64,000 nt of DNA, taken from assembly GCA_002731825.1 (NCBI GenBank), contig PCCS01000034.1:50227-114226 (forward strand), read 5' to 3'. Every line of letters begins with the position of its first letter. Positions within the stretch are counted from its first letter, which is position 1. The notes under the pieces were generated by a model. That model saw only the letters and a program-made list of their open reading frames with translations, did no database searches and had not been told where the DNA came from. The position numbers were made by a program, and so were the translations under genes. Shown one piece after another: positions 25,018 to 33,958 of this stretch. Source of the DNA: Myxococcales bacterium. GTDB lineage: Bacteria > Myxococcota_A > Bradymonadia > UBA7976 > UBA1532.

Positions 25018-27900
25018 ATGATTGGCGTTAAGATGCGATTGCGACCAATACGGCCATTGTTTAGCCCGCGTTTTAATTGGGGATGCCTGTTCGTCCTTCT
25101 TTTTAGCGCGGTCGGATGTTCTGACCCGGCCAAAGAACGACTGGATTTAACGCTCCGATTACCCGCCGAATTGAACACATCTCATTTTGTTGTATTCACT
25201 CGGATTGGCGATGGACGACGCTATGCAACGGGTGCAAGCGTGAATACGGCAGAGCAACTTGGACTGGCAAATGGCGTCCGAGAGACGACCATTAGTCTCG
25301 AGCCCGCCGACGGTTTATTAGGTCAAGTTATCATCGCTGTGGCCGCGTGTGATGGTGTTGCGTCTTGCAAATGCCAAACGACGACCTGTACACAGGCTGA
25401 AAAAGCCTTGGGTCCAGACTGCAGCTGCCAATCTTTGGTCGGGTTCGGTGCGGGTGAGACCCGCATCAATGGTGTAACAAGCATTAAGATTAATGTGGAT
25501 GCAATCGATGGACTTTGCGACCGAGATGGCGACCTGATTCCGGATTGTAACGCGCCCTCTGGGCCGGGGGGCTGTTGCCAAAATCTGCCCGAATCCCTTG
25601 CCGCCACAGTGACTGATTGCTGTGACGCCCCGACAGCTGAGTGTAATGCGCGGATGGCGCATCCGTTTCGCCCTCCCGAATTGACCATCGAAGAGGCCCG
25701 TTCGGAGACGGCAAGACTTCGGTATAGGCAAGTTTGTGGCGATGAAACGGATAATGATTGTTCCGGGACCGACATACCCTGTGGTGACCAGGATGGAGAT
25801 GGGTTTTTCTGGCCCGAAGATTGTAATGACGATGACCCGACCATCAATCCCATGGCGGTTGAGGATTGTGATGATCAAATCGACCAGAATTGTGATGGCT
25901 TACTGTTTTGCGATGCAGATAATGACGGTGTGTCAAGCGATCAAGATTGCGATGATAACGACCCGAACCGCTTTCCCGGCAATGCTGAAATTTGCGAAGA
26001 TGGCATCGACCAAGACTGTGATCCGAATCAAGCCGATGCGCCCTGCTTGGATGACTTAGATATTGACGGAGATGGCGTCAGTTGTGCGGTCTCTTTTCTC
26101 TGGCGTGTTGGTCAGCCATGCGATAGGGCGGGAGAGGATTGTAATGACCTTGATTCGAGCATTTATCCAGGCGCGACCGAGAGGTGCGGGGACCAAGTCG
26201 ATCAGGATTGCGATGGGCGTGCAGATGAAAATTGCCCAGGGCCCGACCGCGACCGCGACCGAGATGGCTTCACCAATGCAGCTGCTGGTGGGCTTGATTG
26301 TGATGATTCTGCACCGGAGGTGAATCCGGAGGGGGCGGACAGATGTAACGATGGGATTGACCAAGATTGTGATGGGTCCGATGCCATTTGCTCGTCGGAT
26401 AATGATCTCGACAGTGATGGATACACGAGTGCTTATGACTGTGCGGACCGCGACAGTCAGGTCAACCCGGCCGCCTTAGAGATATGCAATGGGCGCGATG
26501 ATGATTGTGATGGTCTGGTCGATGAAGGCAACCCGTTGCAAACCGAATCCAATGGACCCGCGGCGGATGAAAAATGTGGTCAAGATTGCGCGCAGGGTGT
26601 GCCGTGTACTTGCAGACGGGGTCCGTCAGCCTGTACGACCTTTTCTTTCCAGCCTGGCATGAGCATTGATGCATCCGTTCGTTGCCTTGGGCGCACCTCA
26701 GCGGAAACTGGACAAGAAGAATGCAATGGACTCGACGATGATTGTGACGGCGTTGTCGACAATGTGGTGAGCAATCGATGTTATCCCGGTGCGGCCGATG
26801 AACTGACACGAGCCGATGGGATTTGTAGCGAGGGGCGGACCGAGTGTCGAACACAGCAGCCGAACGGCCGCATTGATTGTGTGGCTAATGGAGACTGCGG
26901 TCCGGGTCAAACATGCGTCTTTTCAACATGCGCGTACCCTGCAGTGCCGGTTTGTGATGGTTTTCAGACGCCCGAACCGGAGGTCTGTGGTGGTAATGGA
27001 CAGGGACGAGACGAAGATTGTGATGGGCAGGTGGACGAAGATATACCCGCCAACATTTGCGGTAGTAATATTGGTCTTTGCCGGACTGGCCTTGAACGTT
27101 GCATCGGTGGCAATTTGATTTGTGAAGGCGAGGTTGACCGGTCTGATGAACGCTGTGATGGCGACGACAATGACTGCGACGGCTCCGTTGATGAAGACTA
27201 TAATCGGTTGGGCCAGGACTGCAGCGTGGGGCAGGGGACCTGTAGGAGGCGGGGCAATTGGATCTGTCGCGAGAACGGAAACAATACCGTCTGTAGTGCG
27301 ACCGCTGGATCTCCCGGTCAAGAAGTGTGCGACAATCAGGACAATGATTGTGATGGGCGAACGGATGAATCCCTTCAAAGAGAGTGTGACCCGGTCGGTG
27401 GTCAGTGCGCGGCTGGGGTCAGCACATGTCGCAATGGGCGCTGGGGAAACTGTGCTGGGCGTCAAGAGCCGGATGATGAGGCGTGCAACAATCGGGATGA
27501 TGATTGCGATGGACAGATCGATGAAGATTTAGTGCGACAATGTGGCCAGAATGACGGCGTCTGCGCCTTTGGTGAGCAGCGGTGCCAAAATGGTCGTTTT
27601 GGAGACTGTATGGGGTCCATTGAACCAAATCCAGAGTCATGCGACGGACGCGACAATGATTGTGACGGTTCGGTCGACGAAGATTTAGCTAGGCCCTGCG
27701 GAAGCAATATTGGCGAATGTCGTCGAGGACAAGAGAGGTGTGTTAATGGTTCGTTTGGTGCCTGTATGGGCCAGCAAACACCCAATGAAGACGCCTGTGA
27801 TGGCCTCGATAATGATTGTGATGGCCAGCCAGACGAAAACGCTGATGGCCAATGTCCTGTTGGGCAAGTGTGTGTCAGTGGTGCCTGCGGAATGCCGTGA
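25018..27900 (+). CDS. MopE-type calcium/metal-motif surface lipoprotein
   Basis: A 960-residue lipoprotein: signal peptide ending SAVGC with lipidated Cys34, then a beta-rich N-terminal part to about 230 and a long series of Asp- and Cys-rich units of the form DGxDNDCDGxVDED, about fourteen in all, each resembling the Cu-binding MopE/putative-metal-binding motif. Each unit has acidic residues suited to Ca2+ and two conserved cysteines. Such proteins are abundant in myxobacteria and are probably displayed on the surface. The last four units are near-identical in DNA with a period of about 156 bases (see repeat). The ATG at 25018 has GGAG eight bases upstream. It is read rightward after a 101-base gap and ends tail to tail with the sigma-54 activator. 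Confidence 0.85.
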   Translation: MIGVKMRLRPIRPLFSPRFNWGCLFVLLFSAVGCSDPAKERLDLTLRLPAELNTSHFVVFTRIGDGRRYATGASVNTAEQLGLANGVRETTISLEPADGLLGQVIIAVAACDGVASCKCQTTTCTQAEKALGPDCSCQSLVGFGAGETRINGVTSIKINVDAIDGLCDRDGDLIPDCNAPSGPGGCCQNLPESLAATVTDCCDAPTAECNARMAHPFRPPELTIEEARSETARLRYRQVCGDETDNDCSGTDIPCGDQDGDGFFWPEDCNDDDPTINPMAVEDCDDQIDQNCDGLLFCDADNDGVSSDQDCDDNDPNRFPGNAEICEDGIDQDCDPNQADAPCLDDLDIDGDGVSCAVSFLWRVGQPCDRAGEDCNDLDSSIYPGATERCGDQVDQDCDGRADENCPGPDRDRDRDGFTNAAAGGLDCDDSAPEVNPEGADRCNDGIDQDCDGSDAICSSDNDLDSDGYTSAYDCADRDSQVNPAALEICNGRDDDCDGLVDEGNPLQTESNGPAADEKCGQDCAQGVPCTCRRGPSACTTFSFQPGMSIDASVRCLGRTSAETGQEECNGLDDDCDGVVDNVVSNRCYPGAADELTRADGICSEGRTECRTQQPNGRIDCVANGDCGPGQTCVFSTCAYPAVPVCDGFQTPEPEVCGGNGQGRDEDCDGQVDEDIPANICGSNIGLCRTGLERCIGGNLICEGEVDRSDERCDGDDNDCDGSVDEDYNRLGQDCSVGQGTCRRRGNWICRENGNNTVCSATAGSPGQEVCDNQDNDCDGRTDESLQRECDPVGGQCAAGVSTCRNGRWGNCAGRQEPDDEACNNRDDDCDGQIDEDLVRQCGQNDGVCAFGEQRCQNGRFGDCMGSIEPNPESCDGRDNDCDGSVDEDLARPCGSNIGECRRGQERCVNGSFGACMGQQTPNEDACDGLDNDCDGQPDENADGQCPVGQVCVSGACGMP
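27337..27837 (+). repeat. Four tandem copies, about 156-base period, inside the MopE-type gene
   Basis: Closely similar segments begin at 27337, 27492, 27649 and 27805, each encoding an acidic DDNDCDG-type unit followed by VDED-like residues and a Cys-rich spacer of about 52 residues in all. The spacing of 155-157 bases in the last units suggests recent duplication of this unit, which could expand or shrink by recombination. Copies earlier in the gene are less similar. Confidence 0.6.
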
Positions 27901-27946
27901 GATTTAATCGCAGAGTCGGGCGGACTCAGGGACAGGCTTCGGGACT

Positions 27947-29389
27947 CTATTCAGACTCGGTCGTCGTCTCCGCGGTCTTCGGATTCTCGATGGCGTACTT
28001 CTTCATGAGTTTACGGAAATACTTGCGATCGATTTCTGCGTCTCGTGCCGCATGGCTGATATTAAACCCGTGTTTTTCCAGTAAACGCACAATATAGTCG
28101 CGCTCGAAACTCGATACCCACTTTTCTTTCGCGTGCTTGAAATTGCCCATTTCATCGACGGTTTGACGTCCCTGATTGGTGATTCGGGCACCAAGGGTTT
28201 GCAGTCTTTGCATGTGATCAGATTCCGCTAAGTTAGCGGGTAGGTCAGCAAGAGTGATGGTGTCGCTATCCGCGAAGCTCACGGCTCGTTCCATTATGTT
28301 GAGCAGCTCTCGTACATTGCCGGGCCAATCGTAGCCCCTCAGCGCTTCCATGACCTCGCGTCCGATGGTTTGTACCTTACGCTGACCATCGTCACTTCGG
28401 TTAAAACGCCCCGTATTGAGGAAATGCCGAGCCAAGAGTTGAATATCTTCTCGCCTCTCGCGGAGTGGCGGTAAACTGAGCCGGACGACGCTGAGGCGAT
28501 AAAATAAATCTTCTCTAAAACGGCCTGCTCGCACCTCTTCTTCAAGGGAACGATTTGTGGCAGCGATAACGCGAACATCCACCTTCATTGGTCGTGTGCC
28601 ACCGACGCGTCTCACTTCGCGCGTCTCAAGTACGCGCAAGAGTTTCGGCTGAAGGTCACTGGTCAACTCACCTAACTCATCAAGAAAAACCGTGCCACCG
28701 TGAGCCAATTCGAAGAGGCCAGGCCGCGCCATGATAGCCCCGGTAAAAGAGCCCTTTTCGTGACCGAATAGTTCACTTTCGATCAGGTTGGCAGGGACAG
28801 CGGAACAATCGAATACGATGAATGGCTTCTCCGCGCGTCGCGACTTCTTATGGATGGTATTGGCGACGACTTCTTTACCGGTACCGGTCTCGCCTTCGAT
28901 GATGACCGTGGCATCTGACGGAGAAATTTTCTCTAAGATTCCAAAAATCGCACGCATATCGCGACTGGCGCCGATAATGTCACCGAACCGTTCATCGGAT
29001 AGCGGATTGATGTGAACTTCTTCATCAAAACTTTGGAATTGAATCCGCGTGTTTCCAAGCTCAATTGTGCATCCTGGTTTCAGATAGGCTTCCTTGATGC
29101 GGACTTGATTGACAAACGTACCATTGGTGCTACTAAGGTCCTGGACCAAGTATGAGTTTCCTGCTTGGTAAATCCGACAATGGTTACGACTCACCGTGTC
29201 GTCGGAGACGGTGACTGTGTTGTCTTCTGATGAGCCCAGCGTGATGTCTGACTGCTCAAACGTGTGCTCTTTTCGCTTTCCGTCGATTTCGACGATAATA
29301 CGACATTTACGCAGGTGTAGCGTCGTTGCGCCATCGGGTTTGAAAGCAACTTGAGTGGGCGGAACGAAGTTTGGGAATTTTTGATCCAT
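27947..29389 (-). CDS. FHA-domain sigma-54-dependent transcription activator
   Basis: A 480-residue regulator. FHA domain at about 48-105 (LGSSEDN, SRNHCRIY, DLSSTNGTFV); AAA+ sigma-54 activator domain with Walker A GETGTGKE at 166-173, a GSFTGA loop at 213-218 (one residue off the usual GAFTGA, with Phe-Thr-Gly kept), Walker B GGTVFLDELGELT with Asp237, and a Fis-type helix-turn-helix at about 430-467. It would be activated by binding a phospho-threonine through FHA, with no two-component receiver. It is divergent from, and shares a 112-base promoter region with, the PEGA kinase at 29502, an obvious candidate kinase for the FHA ligand; that link is inference. Targets should carry -24/-12 promoters. 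Confidence 0.94.
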   Translation of the reverse strand: MDQKFPNFVPPTQVAFKPDGATTLHLRKCRIIVEIDGKRKEHTFEQSDITLGSSEDNTVTVSDDTVSRNHCRIYQAGNSYLVQDLSSTNGTFVNQVRIKEAYLKPGCTIELGNTRIQFQSFDEEVHINPLSDERFGDIIGASRDMRAIFGILEKISPSDATVIIEGETGTGKEVVANTIHKKSRRAEKPFIVFDCSAVPANLIESELFGHEKGSFTGAIMARPGLFELAHGGTVFLDELGELTSDLQPKLLRVLETREVRRVGGTRPMKVDVRVIAATNRSLEEEVRAGRFREDLFYRLSVVRLSLPPLRERREDIQLLARHFLNTGRFNRSDDGQRKVQTIGREVMEALRGYDWPGNVRELLNIMERAVSFADSDTITLADLPANLAESDHMQRLQTLGARITNQGRQTVDEMGNFKHAKEKWVSSFERDYIVRLLEKHGFNISHAARDAEIDRKYFRKLMKKYAIENPKTAETTTESE

Positions 29390-29464
29390 GGCTCCAGTGT
29401 TGATCGAGAGAGATGTTTCGTCAACCGCGTGACTATTTTCGATGACAATATTGATGGAGCTATG

Positions 29465-29493
29465 TAGACGTGAACCGACGTAAACCGTAGAAT
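29465..29493 (+). promoter_or_regulatory. Candidate sigma-70 promoter for the kinase, possibly leaderless
   Basis: TAGACG (4 of 6 matches to the -35 consensus) at 29465-29470 and TAGAAT (5 of 6 matches to the -10) at 29488-29493, separated by exactly 17 bases. A transcription start about seven bases after the -10 would fall at 29500-29501, next to the ATG at 29502. No Shine-Dalgarno sequence is seen there, which fits a leaderless mRNA. Two hexamers of this quality can arise by chance. Confidence 0.35.
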
Positions 29494-29501
29494 CTGCTCA
29501 C

Positions 29502-32027
29502 ATGCAAGAACGTTTTGGTCCATATGAGTTAATCGATCGCATCGCCGTAGGCGGGATGGCGGAAATTTTTCGCGCAAAACGGACCGGTGTGCGCGGTTTT
29601 GAGAAGATTTACGCAGTCAAGAGGCTGCATCCAAGATATAGCCAGGATGATGACTTTATCGAGATGCTCGTTGACGAAGCTCGGATTACCGTCCAGCTGA
29701 CGCATCCAAATATCGGTCAGACGATCGACCTTGGTCAAATCGATGGCCACTACTATATCCTAATGGAGTTCATTGACGGGCGTGACCTGTATCGCGTCTT
29801 GCGTCGCTTGCGAGAGGCAGACCAGATCATGCCAATCGAGGCAGCCGCTTTTCTGGCGATGGAAGCCTGCCAGGCGCTCCAATACGCACACGATAAGAAG
29901 GATGCAGACGGTAGACCCCTCAAAATCGTTCACCGCGACATCTCACCGCAGAATGTTTTGGTGTCATTTGAAGGTGAAGTGAAGTTGATCGACTTCGGGA
30001 TTGCCAAAGCTGAATTGCGTGCCTATGAGACAGAAGCCGGTATCATCAAAGGGAAATTCTATTACATGTCCCCCGAACAAGCTCGGGGTGAAATTCTCGA
30101 TCATCGAACTGATATTTTCAGTCTGGGCATCGTTCTCTACGAAATGGTTACGGGGTCTCTATTATACAAAGACGATGACGAAATTACGCTGCTGAGCCAA
30201 GTTCGCCGCGCCGATATCGACCCACCGAGCCTGATTCGGCCGGACATACCAAGCCGATTTGAACAAATCATCATGCGTGCATTGGCAAAAGACCGCAGTG
30301 AGCGATACGCACATGCCGGACAGATGCGCCGCGAGTTGGAGCGTTTTCTGCGGAGTTATGACGCAAGCTTTGACCGTGTCAAACTCGGACGAATCATGAG
30401 AGATTTATGGCGGGACGAGATCGGCATTGACCATGCCGGTGAGCGGGATGATTCACTGGCCATTTTCGACGCAGCAAATACGACAGGTTTGTCTGACTCA
30501 ATTGCATCGTTTGATGATGCGAGTGACCCGACCGTGCTTGAAGGTGAAAGTGCGCCACAAGGAGAGAGCGTTTTCGAGATCAATTCGGGGATCGTCGAAT
30601 TGGCCCATGACTCAATTCCGACGGCTGAGTCAGTCGATATGATCGAAGAGCCCAGCGCGGTCGACGAATTGCAGACTGCCAATAGTGTTGATCCGTCCGA
30701 GGACTTTTTTGAAAACGAACCGACGCGCGCCTTCGATCGAGAACGATCTATCGACGAACCCGAAGAGCCATCGGTGATTTATAAGGATGAACAACCGGCT
30801 GAGAAGCCGGCTCCGGCGCGGCCGCGCGTCATTGGAACGAAACAGCGTAAAATACCTGACGTGAAGGTGGATGAACCCGATGAAGTCGATTTTGCAGCTC
30901 AAGCGACATCGATGCTATCGGAAGCGGAATTAGCGTCTCCCCATCCGGCTTGGAGTCCGCCAATCGAAGAGAACAAGAGCGCGCCGGCTGTGGAGCCATC
31001 AGTCCTTGTTGAAAAGGCGACGCGTTTCGTCAAGGCCAGAAAAGACTGGTTTGTCTTTGGTGCCGTTCTCTTCGCCATTGCCTTGTTGACCATGGTGATC
31101 ACGCAGCTCGTTGTCAGCGATTCGAAGGAGCTTGAGTCGCAGCTCGGTCGAACTGCTGTGCCGATTGGAAACGCGACACAGAACGCTAACACCAATCGCG
31201 TACCCACGCGCCCCGCTGCACGCTCAAACCCAGGCAACGCCGGGGTTCGCGCTGCAGCGACACTTGAACTCAGAAGCAAGCCGAGTCGAGCGCACATCTA
31301 TATCGATAATATCAAGCAGGGGACTGAAATGACCCCTGCCAGTATCGCCATAACGCCAGGACGGACCGTTCGAGTTCGGCTCGAAATGCCGTCCTATCAT
31401 CCGCACCTAGTCGATGTCACACTCGGGCAGGGCGAAACCCGAATCCTCGACGTTGAATTAGATCCAATTCTAGCCACGATTCGAGTCGAATCGAACCCGT
31501 CGAATGCAACGGTGTTTGTCAATGGTAAGGAATGGGGACAGACCAACACGACAATTTCCAACCTGTCGACGGATGGTGTGTATCAAATTACTGTCAAGAA
31601 AGACGGCTTTGTATCCTATCAAGAAACCGTGAAATGGTCTCGTGACAGTCGTCAATTTAATCAGACGATTAAGGCTAACTTAGAAGAGATTCAACTCGAA
31701 CCGCTCGTGCCCGAAAAGAGGGTGAAGAAACGAAACAAGAGTCGCCGAGACCGGTCACGGTCGAGAACACGTTCACGGCGAAGCGAGTCTACCCCAAAGC
31801 CAAAGGGACGCGGCTCGCTCAACGTTATGGCCAGGCCGTGGGCATCGATTTGGGTTGATGGACGCTTTGTTCGAGAGGAAACGCCTTTGATTCGCTATGG
31901 TTTAGGCGCGGGTCGGCATCGAGTCAAAGCCTGCTTTTTGGGGAATCGGCGGAGCTGTCAAACAAAGTCTGTCACCATTCGGGACGGAGAGGTGACGACG
32001 GCGAAATTCATCGGCCGTTCAAGGTGA
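29502..32027 (+). CDS. Hanks-type Ser/Thr protein kinase with PEGA repeats and RS-rich linker
   Basis: An 841-residue kinase closely related to the one at 731-3151. Glycine loop GGMAEIF at 17-23, Lys40, helix-C Glu59, HRD at 144-146, DFG at 164-166 and MSPEQA at 189-194 are intact. An acidic disordered linker runs to about 510, then one membrane segment at about 516-538. Outside are PEGA-like units at about 586-651, 656-710 and 771-838; between the last two lies a strongly basic Arg/Ser stretch (about 740-768). The gene overlaps the following lipoprotein gene by four bases (GTGA), so the two are translationally coupled. It is divergent from the FHA-sigma-54 regulator. Confidence 0.94.
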   Translation: MQERFGPYELIDRIAVGGMAEIFRAKRTGVRGFEKIYAVKRLHPRYSQDDDFIEMLVDEARITVQLTHPNIGQTIDLGQIDGHYYILMEFIDGRDLYRVLRRLREADQIMPIEAAAFLAMEACQALQYAHDKKDADGRPLKIVHRDISPQNVLVSFEGEVKLIDFGIAKAELRAYETEAGIIKGKFYYMSPEQARGEILDHRTDIFSLGIVLYEMVTGSLLYKDDDEITLLSQVRRADIDPPSLIRPDIPSRFEQIIMRALAKDRSERYAHAGQMRRELERFLRSYDASFDRVKLGRIMRDLWRDEIGIDHAGERDDSLAIFDAANTTGLSDSIASFDDASDPTVLEGESAPQGESVFEINSGIVELAHDSIPTAESVDMIEEPSAVDELQTANSVDPSEDFFENEPTRAFDRERSIDEPEEPSVIYKDEQPAEKPAPARPRVIGTKQRKIPDVKVDEPDEVDFAAQATSMLSEAELASPHPAWSPPIEENKSAPAVEPSVLVEKATRFVKARKDWFVFGAVLFAIALLTMVITQLVVSDSKELESQLGRTAVPIGNATQNANTNRVPTRPAARSNPGNAGVRAAATLELRSKPSRAHIYIDNIKQGTEMTPASIAITPGRTVRVRLEMPSYHPHLVDVTLGQGETRILDVELDPILATIRVESNPSNATVFVNGKEWGQTNTTISNLSTDGVYQITVKKDGFVSYQETVKWSRDSRQFNQTIKANLEEIQLEPLVPEKRVKKRNKSRRDRSRSRTRSRRSESTPKPKGRGSLNVMARPWASIWVDGRFVREETPLIRYGLGAGRHRVKACFLGNRRSCQTKSVTIRDGEVTTAKFIGRSR

Positions 32028-33898
32028 AAGGGCCGATTTTCCTGCGGCAGACGCTGCTGTGCTGCTGTTTTTCTTACATGGCGTGTGAGCCCGAACCATC
32101 GGTGAGTTTGAACTCGATCACGGTCACAGCACCAAAGGCGGGTCGCGTCTCGATTAAGGGACAAGAACAGTTCATCAGTCCATCGGAATCGACCACTTTT
32201 CAAGGCTCTTTTGGCGATAAATTTGACGTGACCTTTGTATCTGACACCGACCGCATCACCCTTCTGGATGTGCGTACGTCGCGGGTCAATTTTGCGTCAT
32301 TTCTCGATTCTGAAGACTTGGTTCGAGCTCGCCTGACACAAGTCTTCTTTAGATTGGACCCACCCGACGAGGCCGACATGGTCGTCGTTTCCGATGGAGA
32401 TATTTTCCATCCAAACCAGGTTGTTGACAGTGCGACCCTGAGCATCGATGTGCCCACCGGCCGCAGTTTTACGGCCATCGCACTATGGCGAGGTTCCGAC
32501 GGTGTCCGATGGACCGTCCAGCCGTTGGATGCACCCGAGACGTTGATGGGACGCGAAATTATCATCGAGCCGTCCATCAAGCCGGCTCAAGAACTGCTTG
32601 TTCAGACATTGAACAGTCCCGTCGGTTGGATGACGACAGAATTGGTTTACAGGGGGTTGAGGACGGGTCTCGTCATCGGAGACGGACATGTCAGTCCCCG
32701 TCAGGGAATGGCGGTACCAACACTCGGTGAAGGCGATGCAGAGCTGAGCGTATGGACGACTATTTTGGCTCGGTCGACTGCGTCCACCCAACCCATTGCA
32801 ACAGCTGGTCTCTCCATTGAACTCGGTCGTTCATCATTAGGGCTCCAGTGGCCTGATGCACCCCAAGTCAGCCCGGTTGAACGAACAGAACTGGATGCGA
32901 CCCCTCTCGTAGCTGGGCGACGTACATTCGAATTTAATTCGAGCACGGAGTCGAACGGATACTATGACATACAGCTGTCAGCATTAGGCTCATGCCAGCC
33001 TTTAGATTGGCGACTCATCGCGCCCATAGGCGGTGCTCTTAGCTTGCCTGAAATCTACGCCGAAAGGATTTATGACGCGCCTTTGTTGCGTGGGCGAATC
33101 GAACGCGTCATCACGGCAGGATTGACTCTAAGGGACATGATTTCAAATCCAACTAAGCCCATCGCTTATCCCCAAAAGATGAGTCAGGTTTTAGGCCATG
33201 CGGTCGACGGATATTGGCGTCGAGATGAGACCTGTGAGGTGGACGAACTGTTCGGGCGATATGCAGTCTATCGGGCTGACGAGTCTCAATGCCCGATCGC
33301 AGGGATCACTGACACCTATATGGTGGGACGCTGCGGTGATTTAATTCGAACAGGAGTCGGAAGCTTAGAGCAGCCGGAACATTGCGGTACGATCTCCCCC
33401 ACTGGTTTTACATCTTATGTTGGCCAAGACCTTGACGTGGTTGAATTGACTCCATCCGGTTACACCGTTGGCGCCGGCATAACCGGTTTTTTGGTCGTAC
33501 CCATCGAACCACCCTCAATGACGGCCGACAGTCAATTGGTTGGCGAATGGTTTGAATATGAGATCACTGAGCAGGACGTCCTCGAGACGCCCGACGGACT
33601 TGATAGCCCTCAGAATGATCCTGTCCGAATTGCTGTAGGCGGCCGAAAGGGAGGGCCTTGGCTGACTGTAGATGCATCTGGGCGGGCCCGAAGTGTCGGT
33701 CACTTGGCGCGGTTTGACTTATCTCTTAGGACCAATGGAGGCACCGAGTTTTTTGAAGTCGATGCGCCAGGGTGCCGGCGTCACGCGCGCCAGCTGGTTC
33801 GTTTGCCATCGGACGATGGCGCATTGGTTTTGACCGAACGTCTCCCTTACGAAGCACCGGGTGAGTATCGTACGAGACTCTACACCTTTCGGCGCTAA
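32024..33898 (+). CDS. Large surface lipoprotein coupled to the kinase
   Basis: A 624-residue lipoprotein: signal peptide with lipobox YMAC, lipidated Cys21, then beta-rich sequence with few helices and no named domain that I can see. It starts at a GTG overlapping the stop of the PEGA kinase. The strict coupling suggests that kinase and lipoprotein act together, for example the lipoprotein as envelope ligand or shield for the PEGA ectodomain; this is inference. It ends 60 bases from the SppA stop on the other strand, with no clear terminator between. Confidence 0.7.
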   Translation: MKGPIFLRQTLLCCCFSYMACEPEPSVSLNSITVTAPKAGRVSIKGQEQFISPSESTTFQGSFGDKFDVTFVSDTDRITLLDVRTSRVNFASFLDSEDLVRARLTQVFFRLDPPDEADMVVVSDGDIFHPNQVVDSATLSIDVPTGRSFTAIALWRGSDGVRWTVQPLDAPETLMGREIIIEPSIKPAQELLVQTLNSPVGWMTTELVYRGLRTGLVIGDGHVSPRQGMAVPTLGEGDAELSVWTTILARSTASTQPIATAGLSIELGRSSLGLQWPDAPQVSPVERTELDATPLVAGRRTFEFNSSTESNGYYDIQLSALGSCQPLDWRLIAPIGGALSLPEIYAERIYDAPLLRGRIERVITAGLTLRDMISNPTKPIAYPQKMSQVLGHAVDGYWRRDETCEVDELFGRYAVYRADESQCPIAGITDTYMVGRCGDLIRTGVGSLEQPEHCGTISPTGFTSYVGQDLDVVELTPSGYTVGAGITGFLVVPIEPPSMTADSQLVGEWFEYEITEQDVLETPDGLDSPQNDPVRIAVGGRKGGPWLTVDASGRARSVGHLARFDLSLRTNGGTEFFEVDAPGCRRHARQLVRLPSDDGALVLTERLPYEAPGEYRTRLYTFRR

Positions 33899-33958
33899 GC
33901 ATATGCTGTCACCCAGCGATGACCCGCTTTATGGCCCACAGTCTTGCCCTTGATAGCC

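Noticed and set aside
25318..25878. A 186-residue minus-strand reading inside the MopE-type gene
   Set aside because: It is the shadow of Asp/Cys-rich codons on the other strand; no start context or domain.
26923..27465. A 180-residue minus-strand reading in the MopE-type repeats
   Set aside because: Composition (Ile, Ala, Thr-rich) is just the complement of gat/gac/tgt codons.
27913..27927. GAGTC/GACTC inverted repeat between the convergent MopE-type and sigma-54-activator genes
   Set aside because: Stem of only five bases with no T-run; not a convincing terminator.
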